Made by a program: the position numbers and the translations under genes. 9,623 bases of DNA. Origin: Acidobacteriota bacterium. Lineage in GTDB: Bacteria > Acidobacteriota > Vicinamibacteria > Vicinamibacterales > JAKQTR01. How positions within the stretch are numbered: position 1 is the stretch's first letter; each line of letters begins with the position of its first letter. Shown in pieces: positions 1 through 6,667 of this stretch. The notes under the pieces are model-generated. The model was not told the origin of the DNA, did not search any database, and saw nothing but the letters and a program-made list of their open reading frames with translations. The stretch spans positions 1 through 9,623 of the forward strand of contig JAPKZP010000508.1 in the NCBI GenBank assembly GCA_026393735.1. Reading direction: 5' to 3'.

Positions 1-871
1 CGCGCGTCCGTTCGACCTCGCAGACGCCAATCGGATCGAGCGCCCTGGTCGGATGGCGGACGCGGTCGCTCGCGATCACACCCGCGGCCTTGAGGTTGTG
101 CTTCATGACGGCCACGCCCATTCCCGGCTGGAGTTCGTAGCGGATGAGCGGGAGCAGGCGCGCAAACCCCTCCCAGGCCTGAGTCCCGTCGCCGCGTCCA
201 CGGGCGTTCCAGATCGAGACGAACTGGTCGACCATGTCGCAGCCAGGCATCGTGCCGCGCGCGCCGCGCTCCAGTTCTTCGATCAGGAAGTTGCCGTTGA
301 GGCCCCCGAAAATGGTGAGCGCATCACCCGCCAGGGACCGGACTTCGCCGACCTTCACCGCCGTGGGTGGCGCCTCGATCTTCACGTAGCGTACGTGCTC
401 GAGATCCTGCCCCATGCGGGCGAGCAACGGGGCGCTCATCGTGACCTGGGTCATCAAGGGTGCGTCCTGAACCATGATCGGGATCGAGATTGAATCCGAA
501 ATAGCCCTGAAGTACTCGAAGACGCCGTTAGCGTCGGGACGCAGGTAATACGGTGGCAGCACCATGACGCCGTCGGCCCCGGCACGTTCCGCCTCCCGGC
601 TCAGATCGACCGCCACGTCAGTTCCCGTGTGGCCGGTGCTCACAAAGACGGGAATCCGACCCTGCACCTCGTCGAGGATGACCCGCATCAGTTGCTCGCG
701 CTCGGCCCCGGAGAGCGCATAGCCCTCGCTGGCGTTGCCGAACAGCGCGAGGCCATGGACGCCGGCGTCGAGGAGGAACCGGACGAGGCGGAGCTGGCTG
801 TCGATGTCGATCGTGCCGTCCTCGCAAAACGGCGTGTTCACGATGGGGAAAATCCCCTCGAAGCGTGTCAC
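1..871 (-). CDS. DHDPS/N-acetylneuraminate lyase family aldolase or dehydratase (3' end cut by window edge)
   Basis: Cytoplasmic (beta/alpha)8-barrel enzyme of the class I, Schiff-base DapA/NanA family. 290 codons are visible of a family usually near 300 residues, so only a short C-terminus is missing. Seen: a GNASEG segment at residues 45-50 where the family has G(T/S)(T/S)GE, PYYLRP at 107-112, the Schiff-base lysine K164 in YVKIEA, and the GG turn at 189-190. Odd: the position of the catalytic tyrosine (Tyr133 of E. coli DapA, in YNxP) reads Q135 in VQDAP, and the Thr-Thr pair is A47-S48. True lysine biosynthesis is therefore unlikely. Its start overlaps the end of the enolase-superfamily gene by 4 bases (GTGA), so it probably acts on that enzyme's product, such as a 2-keto-3-deoxy sugar acid. 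The start is GTG at 871, preceded by GAGGAG seven bases upstream. The family call is firm; the substrate is unknown. Confidence 0.9.
   Translation of the reverse strand, partial: MTRFEGIFPIVNTPFCEDGTIDIDSQLRLVRFLLDAGVHGLALFGNASEGYALSGAEREQLMRVILDEVQGRIPVFVSTGHTGTDVAVDLSREAERAGADGVMVLPPYYLRPDANGVFEYFRAISDSISIPIMVQDAPLMTQVTMSAPLLARMGQDLEHVRYVKIEAPPTAVKVGEVRSLAGDALTIFGGLNGNFLIEELERGARGTMPGCDMVDQFVSIWNARGRGDGTQAWEGFARLLPLIRYELQPGMGVAVMKHNLKAAGVIASDRVRHPTRALDPIGVCEVERTR
868..871 (-). other. GTGA start/stop overlap coupling the two catabolic genes
   Basis: On the minus strand the GTG start of the aldolase-family gene (871-869) overlaps the TGA stop of the enolase-superfamily gene (870-868). The aldolase ribosome-binding site (GAGGAG, about 884-879) lies inside the upstream coding region. 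This arrangement usually means translational coupling and stoichiometric production of the two proteins, which supports consecutive steps in one pathway. Confidence 0.85.
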
Positions 872-2079
872 TGTGTGTCTCCTCGCTCGTCCAACCGGGA
901 TGCGCCGATGGCGTGCAGCAGGTCCTCGTTGATCTCGATACCAAGGCCGGGTCCAGACGGCACCACCAGCTCGGAGGCGCTGGAGGCAATGGGGACGCGC
1001 AGGAACCGATTCGCAACCTCCAGGACTTTAGGATTGCATTCCACGACCAGCAAGCCCGGCGAGGCGGCGGCGAGATGCAAGGCCGCCGCGAGTTGTGGTC
1101 CCAGCCCGATGCTGATGTGCGGGGCCTGGGACACGTGATAGGTGTCGGCCACTGCGGCGATGCGGCGGCCCTCCGTGATGCCGGTGCGGCCGGCGTCCGG
1201 CTGCAGAATGTCCATCGCACGCGCTTCGAAGAAAGGCCGCAGTTCGAACCGGGTGCGGTAGCTCTCCCCAATCGCAATTGGGAGGTTCGCCCTCGCCGTC
1301 AGCCACGTGTGACCGGCGACGTCCTCTGGAACCAGCGGCGCTTCCAGGAAACCCACGCCCCGCGGCGCCAGCTGCTCGGCCAGACGCAAGGCCTGCTTGG
1401 GCGCGAGCCGCCACAGCGCGTCGACATAGATCTCCGCCTCGCTCCCGAGCGCCTCCCGCAACGCGTCCACCAGCGCGACGCACTCGCGCGCGCTCCGGTC
1501 GAGAAACACCTTAAAGCCTCGGGCACCCCGCGCGGCGTAAGCTCGAGCCTGTTCCACCTTGTCGGCGTCGGTGGCACCGCCAAGGCCCGAGATGTAGTAC
1601 GGCAACGATGTTCGCACCGGTCCGCCAAGCAGCCGGTAGATCGGCTGGCCATACACTTTCCCGCAGATGTCCCAGATCGCCGTGTCGATCCCGGCCAGCG
1701 CGTCGATGAAGAAGCTGCCCGTGTGGCCGCGCGATCGCATGGAAGCGTACATCCGGTCCCACAGGGCTTCCGGGGCCAGGGCGTCCTCCCCGGTGACCAC
1801 CATCGCCAGGAGGGAGTCAATGATGGTCCGCGTCACCTCCGGCGCAACCGGCGACTGCGCTTCGCCCCAGCCCACCACGCCCTCGTCGGTCTGGACGCGC
1901 ACCAGGGTCGTCTCGAAGCAGGTCGAGTAGAGGAGCCGGTAGGTATCGGCCCACCGGTAGGGTGGGCACTCGCCCGGCCTCGGATCCGTCAGCCTGGCCG
2001 GGAGCCCCGCCGTTCCGGTCACGGCCTCCAGCTCGCGGGGGAGGCGGACGGCATAGGCGTCGACGCGTGTGATTCTCAT
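868..2079 (-). CDS. Mandelate racemase/muconate lactonizing enzyme family protein, probable sugar-acid dehydratase
   Basis: Enolase-superfamily protein of 403 residues, the normal length. An N-terminal capping domain (about 1-125) precedes the barrel (about 130-380). Metal ligands are visible as D220 (YVDALW), E246 (FLEAPL) and E272 (AIGES). The mandelate-racemase-type His-Asp dyad is D295 (LQPDAG) and H321 (QAPHIS). The second-strand KxK motif is degenerate: K190-V-F192. These enzymes abstract a proton alpha to a carboxylate, and most MR-group members beside a DHDPS-type gene are acid-sugar dehydratases giving 2-keto-3-deoxy acids. It is followed by that type of gene with a 4-base overlap and preceded, 76 bases away, by a GntR regulator. 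The start is ATG 2079 with TGGAG six bases upstream. Longer in-frame extension would run into the GntR gene. Racemase or epimerase activity cannot be excluded. Confidence 0.92.
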   Translation of the reverse strand: MRITRVDAYAVRLPRELEAVTGTAGLPARLTDPRPGECPPYRWADTYRLLYSTCFETTLVRVQTDEGVVGWGEAQSPVAPEVTRTIIDSLLAMVVTGEDALAPEALWDRMYASMRSRGHTGSFFIDALAGIDTAIWDICGKVYGQPIYRLLGGPVRTSLPYYISGLGGATDADKVEQARAYAARGARGFKVFLDRSARECVALVDALREALGSEAEIYVDALWRLAPKQALRLAEQLAPRGVGFLEAPLVPEDVAGHTWLTARANLPIAIGESYRTRFELRPFFEARAMDILQPDAGRTGITEGRRIAAVADTYHVSQAPHISIGLGPQLAAALHLAAASPGLLVVECNPKVLEVANRFLRVPIASSASELVVPSGPGLGIEINEDLLHAIGASRLDERGDTQ

Positions 2080-2155
2080 CGCATGCTCCAGAGGGGGCCG
2101 GCAGCCTCCGCGGACGTATCCGTCACTCCTGGGCAGGCCGGGAACGCCCCTCCAG

Positions 2156-2911
2156 TCATCGACGACCCGACCCGGCGAGAGGCGCGATGGCGGCCTTCCG
2201 CCGCAGGTCCTCAACCAGCGAATCCGACGCCCGCTGAATGTGTTGACGAAGCGCCTGCACGAGGCCCTCGACTGAACGCGCCTCGAGAGCCTTGAGGATC
2301 GCACGATGTTCCTGCCGCACCCGATCGAGACGCTGCGCCCAGTCTTCGCGGCGGTGGTGGATGCGGGCGATAGTCACGTGCGCATTCAGCTCGGCGTACA
2401 TCTCGGCCAGACGCCGATTCCCGGAGAGCTGGACGAGCAGACTGTGGAACTGCACGTTGGTCTGCTCGTGGAGGGCGCGGTCCGCTTCGGCCGCGACCGG
2501 TCGTTCCAGGTCCCTGACGATCGAGCGGAACCGATCCAGAACCTCCGGAGTCAGGTGGGCTATCGCCCGCTCCGCTGCGAGGCATTCGAGCGCGCGGCGG
2601 ATCTCGAACGTCTCCGCCACGTCCTCCGGCGATAGTTCCGCCACGAACGTCCCGCTTCGCGGCCGGATCCGGACAAGTCCCTCGGCCTCGAGGCGGTTCA
2701 ACGCCTCCTTCACAGGGGTCAGGCTCACGTCGAGCCTGGCAGCGAGATCGGGGATATTCAACCGCTCCCCCGGCTTGAACAGCTGCGTGAGGATCCCATC
2801 GCGGAGAGCCTGGAATGCCGAATCACTGGCCCGTTCGCGTGTCACCGGTGGCAGTTGCTTACGAGTCGAGGCTCCCACATCTCCTCCCGCGGACACTGCC
2901 GTGTGCCACAC
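2156..2911 (-). CDS. GntR-family transcriptional regulator, FadR subfamily with FCD ligand domain
   Basis: Cytoplasmic DNA-binding regulator of 251 residues. The winged helix-turn-helix occupies about residues 28-95, with the signature SLTPVKEALNRLEAEGLV (63-80) and a wing at RPRSGTF (83-89). An all-helical FCD effector domain covers about 100-232. Putative metal/ligand residues are N152 (TNVQFH, where many homologues have Asp), H156, H202 (QEHRAI) and H224 (RQHIQ), the pattern of metal-dependent FCD sensors that bind small carboxylic acids. Regulators of this type commonly repress sugar-acid genes, and this one lies directly before the dehydratase/aldolase pair, so local repression relieved by a substrate or intermediate is inferred. 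The start is GTG 2911, chosen because TAGGAGG lies 9 bases upstream. Later GTG codons have poor or badly spaced sites. The start codon lies inside a perfect palindrome. Confidence 0.92.
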   Translation of the reverse strand: MWHTAVSAGGDVGASTRKQLPPVTRERASDSAFQALRDGILTQLFKPGERLNIPDLAARLDVSLTPVKEALNRLEAEGLVRIRPRSGTFVAELSPEDVAETFEIRRALECLAAERAIAHLTPEVLDRFRSIVRDLERPVAAEADRALHEQTNVQFHSLLVQLSGNRRLAEMYAELNAHVTIARIHHRREDWAQRLDRVRQEHRAILKALEARSVEGLVQALRQHIQRASDSLVEDLRRKAAIAPLAGSGRR

Positions 2912-2915
2912 GGCA
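2897..2915. promoter_or_regulatory. Perfect 19-base palindrome on the GntR start codon (candidate operator or hairpin)
   Basis: TGCCGTGTGCCACACGGCA has two perfect 9-base arms around one central base. It contains the GTG start (2911-2909) and the first codons of the regulator. As DNA it fits the size of a dimeric GntR operator and suggests autoregulation. As RNA it could fold as a 7-bp stem with a 5-base loop, burying the start codon. The symmetry is seen directly; either role is inference, and I found no second copy in the window. Confidence 0.45.
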
Positions 2916-2920
2916 CGCAG

Positions 2921-2927
2921 CCTCCTA
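2921..2927 (-). promoter_or_regulatory. Strong ribosome-binding site deciding the GntR start
   Basis: The minus strand reads TAGGAGG, followed by 9 bases and then GTG at 2911. This is a near-perfect anti-Shine-Dalgarno match with good spacing. It favours the GTG start over downstream GTG codons. Confidence 0.7.
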
Positions 2928-2944
2928 CATGGAGCGTCCCGAGA

Positions 2945-2990
2945 GAGTCGGGAGGCGCGGCTGGAAGCCTCCCGCCTCGCGCCCCGACTC
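2945..2990 (-). terminator. GC-rich compound stem-loop between receptor and GntR genes (possible terminator or attenuator)
   Basis: In the 89-base gap after the receptor stop, GGGAGGC/GCCTCCC (2950-2956 with 2967-2973) forms a 7-bp stem. GAGTCGGG/CCCGACTC (2945-2952 with 2983-2990) can pair around it, leaving a one-sided bulge. No T-run follows in the minus direction, so a classical intrinsic terminator is not supported. It might partly uncouple the receptor from the downstream genes or stabilise the receptor mRNA 3' end. Confidence 0.3.
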
Positions 2991-3000
2991 CCCCCGAAAC

Positions 3001-6000
3001 CTAGAATACCGCCCGAACGGCCAGCTGGATGATGCGAGGGTCGGCGGCCGTCGTGATGCGCCCGAAGAGCGACGACGACAGGTTGTTGGTCGGCGTTCCC
3101 AGGTTGACCCAGTTGAACAGGTTGAACGCCTCAGCGCGGAGCTGCAGCCTGACCCGCTTCACCGGGAAACTCTTCACGAGGGCCAGGTTGACGGTCTTGT
3201 TTCCTGGCCCGGTCACGCTGTTGCGCGGGGCGGTCCCGAACGTGCCCAGGGCGTTCAGCTGGAACGCGCTGGTATTGAACCACTGCAGCACCTGTTCACT
3301 TCTGGGTCGATCGCTCGACAACGCGGGATCGCCTGTCTGATCGGGCCTGTCGTTGGCGGCCCCGTCGAGCGACCGATCCGAACCCGCGAGGACCGTGAAC
3401 GGCGTGCCGGACTCCAGGACGACGATCGCGCTCACCTGCCAGTCACCCAGGGCATAGCGGACGACGGGGTGGGCCGTTGCAAGCGACGGCAGCGCCCACA
3501 CGACGGTGCCGACGAAGCGGTGCCGCCTGTCGAAGTCCGACCGCCCCCAGTCGTACATGGGGTCGTTCGGATTCGTATAGAGCCCCGAGACGCCTGCCGC
3601 CGCGGCGGCCGAGTTCACGTCGTACGACTTTCCATACGTGTAGCTGGCCTTGACCGAATAGCCCTTCGACAGCCGGCGCTCCATGCCTAATGCAACGCCT
3701 TCGTAGTTTGAGGACCCGGTGGCCTCCATCTGCCCGATGCTGGTGAAGTCCGGGTAGAACGGTCGGCGCTGGTTGATGTTGCCCGTCGACGCGCCCGTGG
3801 TGAAGACGGCCGCGTTGATCTCTCGCGTCGCCATCAGATGCCTCGCTCGAGAGCCCATGTAGGACGCGCGGACCAGCCAGATGTTCTTGAACTCGTGCTC
3901 GACCGATGCGTTCCACTGGTGCGCGTACGCGTTTGTGAAGTTGGGATCATACACCGTGGCAGCCACTGGCCTCGGGAACGGATAGGTCGGCGGCGGCGGC
4001 ACGGTTGTCGGGTACGGGTTCTTGATCGTGCCGCTGAACGGGTCCTTCAGACTCGGGGGATTCTGAATGTCGACGCGAACGACGTAGGGCGCCGACAGCG
4101 AGACGCGGTTACTGATGATCGAGTTCGGGAACTCGTGAAAGAGCCCATACCCGACGCGAATGCTCGTCCGATTGTTCGGGAGCACGTACGCCAGGCCAAG
4201 GCGGGGGTCGAACTGCGTGTACGAGCCTCTGTAGCCGGCGTCGGGAATGCCCGGATCTCCCCCGACGAGGAGTCCCTTCGGCAGCCCCGGCGCCGCCGTC
4301 GACTGTGCGCCCTGGCTGAAGACGGCCGTCGTCGTGGCAATCTTGTCCACCCACGGGAGGAACGGCTCGTAGCGAAGTCCCAAGTTCAGGGTGAGCCGGT
4401 TGTTCAGCCGCCAGACGTCCTGGACGAAGAACCCGGGGTTCCACGACCGCAGGTCCTCGAACTGGGCGGAGCTTTGTGTGAAGGCCGAGGGCAACCCGAG
4501 CATGTAGTCGGTCAGGTTGCTGCCGGTGAACAGGCCGCCGAAGATCCAGTCGGCGTCGGAGTTGAACGGCAGACCTGGCATCTCCAGCCGCTGGCGAAGA
4601 ATGTCCGTCCCCGCTTTGAGTTCATGGCTCGCGATCGCGTACGTCAACGAGGCTTGAAACTGGTAGCCGCTGCGCGTCAGAACGCCGCCGGCCACGGTGG
4701 GCAGCGAGAAGAACCCGTTCACCGCGAGCGAGATGTCCTTGTTGAAGGACAGGTCCGTCATGTTGGTGCCAAGGTCGTGCAGCGTCTTCCCGTAGCCGTA
4801 GGTCTGCTGCGACACGACCCGGTTCATAGTGAAGCCCACGACGCCGAGCAGACGAGGTGTGAAGACCACCGTCGAGGAGGCAGTCAGATTGTGCGACTTG
4901 AAGTCCTTGTAGCGCGCCGACGCCAGGTAGTTGGTCTCGCTCATGGGATTGCCGCGGCGGACGGTGTCGAACATGTACCGCCCAGTCAAGCGAACCGCGG
5001 ACGTCAGCTGATGATCGACTTTTCCCAGATACTGGTCGTCGTCCAGCGTGTTCAGGAGAGGCACCCGGACGAGGCCGGACGAGTCCGTGGGCACCGGAAT
5101 GTACTGAAGAAGCGCCACAGCGACCGGGTCGAAACGGCTTACCGGGATCTGGTTGCCGGGGAAGGGGAGGCCGGTCTGCGGGTCCTTCACGACCACCAGC
5201 GCCCCGCTCGCCGTCAGCAGACCCGAGAAATCCCCGTTCCGCATCGCCTGTGTGGGCACGACCGCGGTTCTGTCCAGAGGTACCTGGCTGACGCGCGTGC
5301 CTTGGTAGGAGGCGAAGAAGAACGTCTTGTCCCTGCGGATGGGCCCGCCCAGCGTTCCTCCGAACTGGTTCCGCTTCAGGCCATCCTCGCGTCCGGGTGT
5401 AAAGAAGTTCGATGCGTTCATTGACGCGTCGCGCAGGTACTCGAACGCCGAGCCCGAGAAGGCGTTGCTGCCCGAGCGCGTGATCGCATTGACCACGCCG
5501 CCCAGCCGGCGCCCGTATTCAGGGGTGAAATTGTTGGTCTGGACGCTGAACTCCTGCAGCGCGTCGGGATTGGGATAGGCGTTGGCGACGTTGGTGTAGC
5601 TGTCGCTGTTGTCGCCGCCGTCCAGGGCGTAGAGCACGCCGTTGCCGCGCCCGCCGCTCGACGAGATGAATTGCTGATCGGGGCGCGTGTTGGACTGGTT
5701 GATCGCGGTGCCCGACGTCGCCTGGATCCCCGGAATGAACAGCGTGAGTTCGAGGGGATTGCGGCCGTTCAGCGGAAGCTCTCCCATCCGTTTGTTGTCG
5801 ACGACGCTCCTGAGCGAGCTGCTGCGCGTCTCGAGCAGCGGCGTCTCGGCCTTGACCGTGGTTGTTTCGGTGATGGCCCCGACGCCCATCGTCGCATCGA
5901 CGCGAGCCTCCTGATCGACTTCGAGCAGCAGGTCCTCTCTGACGAAGGTCGTGAAGCCCTCGAGCGAGATCTTCACGCTGTAGCGACCGACCGGCAGGAT

Positions 6001-6243
6001 CGGCACGACGTAGCTGCCCGTCTCGGTGGTCACCGTGACGCGCACCATGCCGGTGCCTTGATTGCGCACCTCGACGGTGGCGCCTGGCAACACGGCGGTA
6101 GAGGTGTCGCGGACCTGCCCGAAGATACGAGCGGTCCCTCCAGTCTGGGCGGCGGCCGCACCTGCGACCAGCGCGGTCACGAGCAGGGCGAGCGGCACCG
6201 CGCGCACCCAGCGCGAACGTGGACGGAATGTGTGGGTCGTCAT
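3001..6243 (-). CDS. TonB-dependent receptor, Oar-like, with N-terminal carboxypeptidase-regulatory-like domain
   Basis: Outer-membrane protein of 1080 residues, normal for the acidobacterial Oar-like type. Seen: a signal peptide (basic start, hydrophobic core about 15-30, AAA then Q33), a CarboxypepD_reg-like beta-sandwich (about 37-119; GQVRDTSTAVLPGATVEV), a plug domain (about 125-258; LPLNGRNPLELTLFIPG, LYALDGGDN, GGVVNAITRSGSN), and a long barrel ending in aromatic F1080 (LAVRAVF), as outer-membrane proteins do. No clear TonB box was found. The protein would import a ligand using TonB energy. No SusD-like partner gene is present. Immediately downstream on the same strand is the GntR-dehydratase-aldolase set, so it may take up that pathway's substrate or its oligomer, but the ligand is unknown. 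ATG 6243 is preceded by AGGAG six bases upstream. Family call firm, pathway link inferred. Confidence 0.95.
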   Translation of the reverse strand: MTTHTFRPRSRWVRAVPLALLVTALVAGAAAAQTGGTARIFGQVRDTSTAVLPGATVEVRNQGTGMVRVTVTTETGSYVVPILPVGRYSVKISLEGFTTFVREDLLLEVDQEARVDATMGVGAITETTTVKAETPLLETRSSSLRSVVDNKRMGELPLNGRNPLELTLFIPGIQATSGTAINQSNTRPDQQFISSSGGRGNGVLYALDGGDNSDSYTNVANAYPNPDALQEFSVQTNNFTPEYGRRLGGVVNAITRSGSNAFSGSAFEYLRDASMNASNFFTPGREDGLKRNQFGGTLGGPIRRDKTFFFASYQGTRVSQVPLDRTAVVPTQAMRNGDFSGLLTASGALVVVKDPQTGLPFPGNQIPVSRFDPVAVALLQYIPVPTDSSGLVRVPLLNTLDDDQYLGKVDHQLTSAVRLTGRYMFDTVRRGNPMSETNYLASARYKDFKSHNLTASSTVVFTPRLLGVVGFTMNRVVSQQTYGYGKTLHDLGTNMTDLSFNKDISLAVNGFFSLPTVAGGVLTRSGYQFQASLTYAIASHELKAGTDILRQRLEMPGLPFNSDADWIFGGLFTGSNLTDYMLGLPSAFTQSSAQFEDLRSWNPGFFVQDVWRLNNRLTLNLGLRYEPFLPWVDKIATTTAVFSQGAQSTAAPGLPKGLLVGGDPGIPDAGYRGSYTQFDPRLGLAYVLPNNRTSIRVGYGLFHEFPNSIISNRVSLSAPYVVRVDIQNPPSLKDPFSGTIKNPYPTTVPPPPTYPFPRPVAATVYDPNFTNAYAHQWNASVEHEFKNIWLVRASYMGSRARHLMATREINAAVFTTGASTGNINQRRPFYPDFTSIGQMEATGSSNYEGVALGMERRLSKGYSVKASYTYGKSYDVNSAAAAAGVSGLYTNPNDPMYDWGRSDFDRRHRFVGTVVWALPSLATAHPVVRYALGDWQVSAIVVLESGTPFTVLAGSDRSLDGAANDRPDQTGDPALSSDRPRSEQVLQWFNTSAFQLNALGTFGTAPRNSVTGPGNKTVNLALVKSFPVKRVRLQLRAEAFNLFNWVNLGTPTNNLSSSLFGRITTAADPRIIQLAVRAVF

Positions 6244-6373
6244 GCTGGCTCCTGGGCAGTAGCGGGCTGGTATTGCTCCACGGGCGATCCGTCGCGCCTC
6301 GGTGGTCGCGACGCCGATGCCCCGTCGCCCGGTAGCCGCTCATGGGGGATGGCGTCCCGGGTGGTTTACGTAA
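6244..6373 (-). other. 5' leader of the receptor gene
   Basis: About 130 bases lie between the proposed promoter and the receptor ATG. The leader holds the ribosome-binding site AGGAG next to the start and one simple hairpin, GCGACG/CGTCGC (6308-6313 with 6323-6328, 9-base loop). I recognise no known riboswitch consensus. Short reading frames in it look incidental. Confidence 0.4.
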
Positions 6374-6380
6374 CATCTAG

Positions 6381-6409
6381 AATCTAATATTTTAAATTTT
6401 ACACGTCAA
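6381..6409 (-). promoter_or_regulatory. Sigma70-like promoter of the TonB-dependent receptor gene
   Basis: The minus strand reads TTGACG (-35, 6409-6404), a 17-base AT-rich spacer, then TAGATT (-10, 6386-6381). The -35 matches 5 of 6 consensus bases and the -10 matches 4 of 6. It lies in the only pronounced AT-rich island of the window (about 6374-6403). Transcription would start near 6374, giving a leader of about 130 bases. The motif is seen; its use is inferred. Confidence 0.55.
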
Positions 6410-6418
6410 GCCCAAAGT

Positions 6419-6451
6419 CAGGCGAGCTGCCTGGGCGCTCGCGGCGAGCGC
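6419..6451. repeat. Two adjacent inverted repeats upstream of the receptor promoter
   Basis: CAGGC-GAGCT-GCCTG (6419-6433) is followed two bases later by GCGCTCGC-G-GCGAGCGC (6435-6451), the second having perfect 8-base arms. They begin about 10 bases upstream of the -35 box, where activator or repressor sites commonly lie. They could also form hairpins at the 3' end of the lipoprotein transcript, although its stop codon is over 200 bases away and no T-run follows. Confidence 0.35.
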
Positions 6452-6456
6452 TACGA

Positions 6457-6588
6457 ATGCTCGGACTCCCTGCAACCGGTCCCACGGGAGCCGCCATCGT
6501 CGGCTCGGAGTTCGAGCGGGTGTCGGCAGCGCATGCAGCACACGCCCACGCCCTGCCCACGCTGGAGCCGCGGCCCGGCGTGACCTGA
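6457..6588 (+). pseudogene. Possible short gene remnant resembling a UGSC-protein C-terminus (doubtful)
   Basis: A 43-codon frame from ATG 6457 to TGA 6586-6588 has GC-rich third positions. It contains GAAIVGSEFERVSAAHAAHA (residues 11-30) followed by HALP. From memory this resembles the end of UGSC-like proteins (the glycine/sarcosine/betaine-reductase-related family), where a stretch like GIPTV...V..F..LA...A..LGLP leads into a PHP motif; here the end reads EPRPGVT. No good ribosome-binding site or upstream coding portion is visible. It may equally be chance coding-like sequence in GC-rich DNA. The following 79 bases (6589-6667) hold nothing I can identify. Confidence 0.18.
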
Positions 6589-6667
6589 GCCACGGAGCGT
6601 CCCCTGCAAGCAGTTCGATCCGGACATGAGCTACGTGCCGGCCGAGACCACGTCCATCGACCCTGCC

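Noticed and set aside
865..2295. 476-codon plus-strand open frame antisense to the enolase-superfamily gene
   Set aside because: The opposite strand encodes a protein with full catalytic motifs. The plus-strand translation is Arg/Gly/Pro-rich without a recognisable domain, as expected for a GC-driven shadow frame.
2080..2304. Longer start for the enolase-superfamily protein
   Set aside because: The extension would overlap the GntR coding region, its residues do not match the family N-terminus, and ATG 2079 has a good ribosome-binding site and begins with the typical MRITRVDAY.
2292..3690. Overlapping plus-strand frames antisense to GntR and the receptor 3' end
   Set aside because: They are antisense to genes with clear family signatures, have no ribosome-binding sites and overlap each other.
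3838..5424. 528-codon plus-strand open frame inside the receptor gene
   Set aside because: It lies wholly antisense to a well-supported TonB receptor barrel, has low-complexity Arg/Val/Glu composition, and shows no signal or domain.
3001..6243. A SusC/SusD-type polysaccharide utilisation locus
   Set aside because: The receptor has SusC-like N-terminal architecture, but there is no SusD-like lipoprotein or glycoside hydrolase in the window, and Oar-like receptors are common outside such loci.
6399..6593. 64-codon minus-strand frame containing GSSVGRA
   Set aside because: The string GSSVGRA often comes from mistranslated tRNA genes, so I looked for a tRNA on both strands and found no acceptor, anticodon or T-stem pairing. 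As a protein it has no support.
6613..6621. GTTCGATCC, a T-loop-like sequence
   Set aside because: The flanking bases do not form a 5-bp T-stem and no cloverleaf can be drawn around it.
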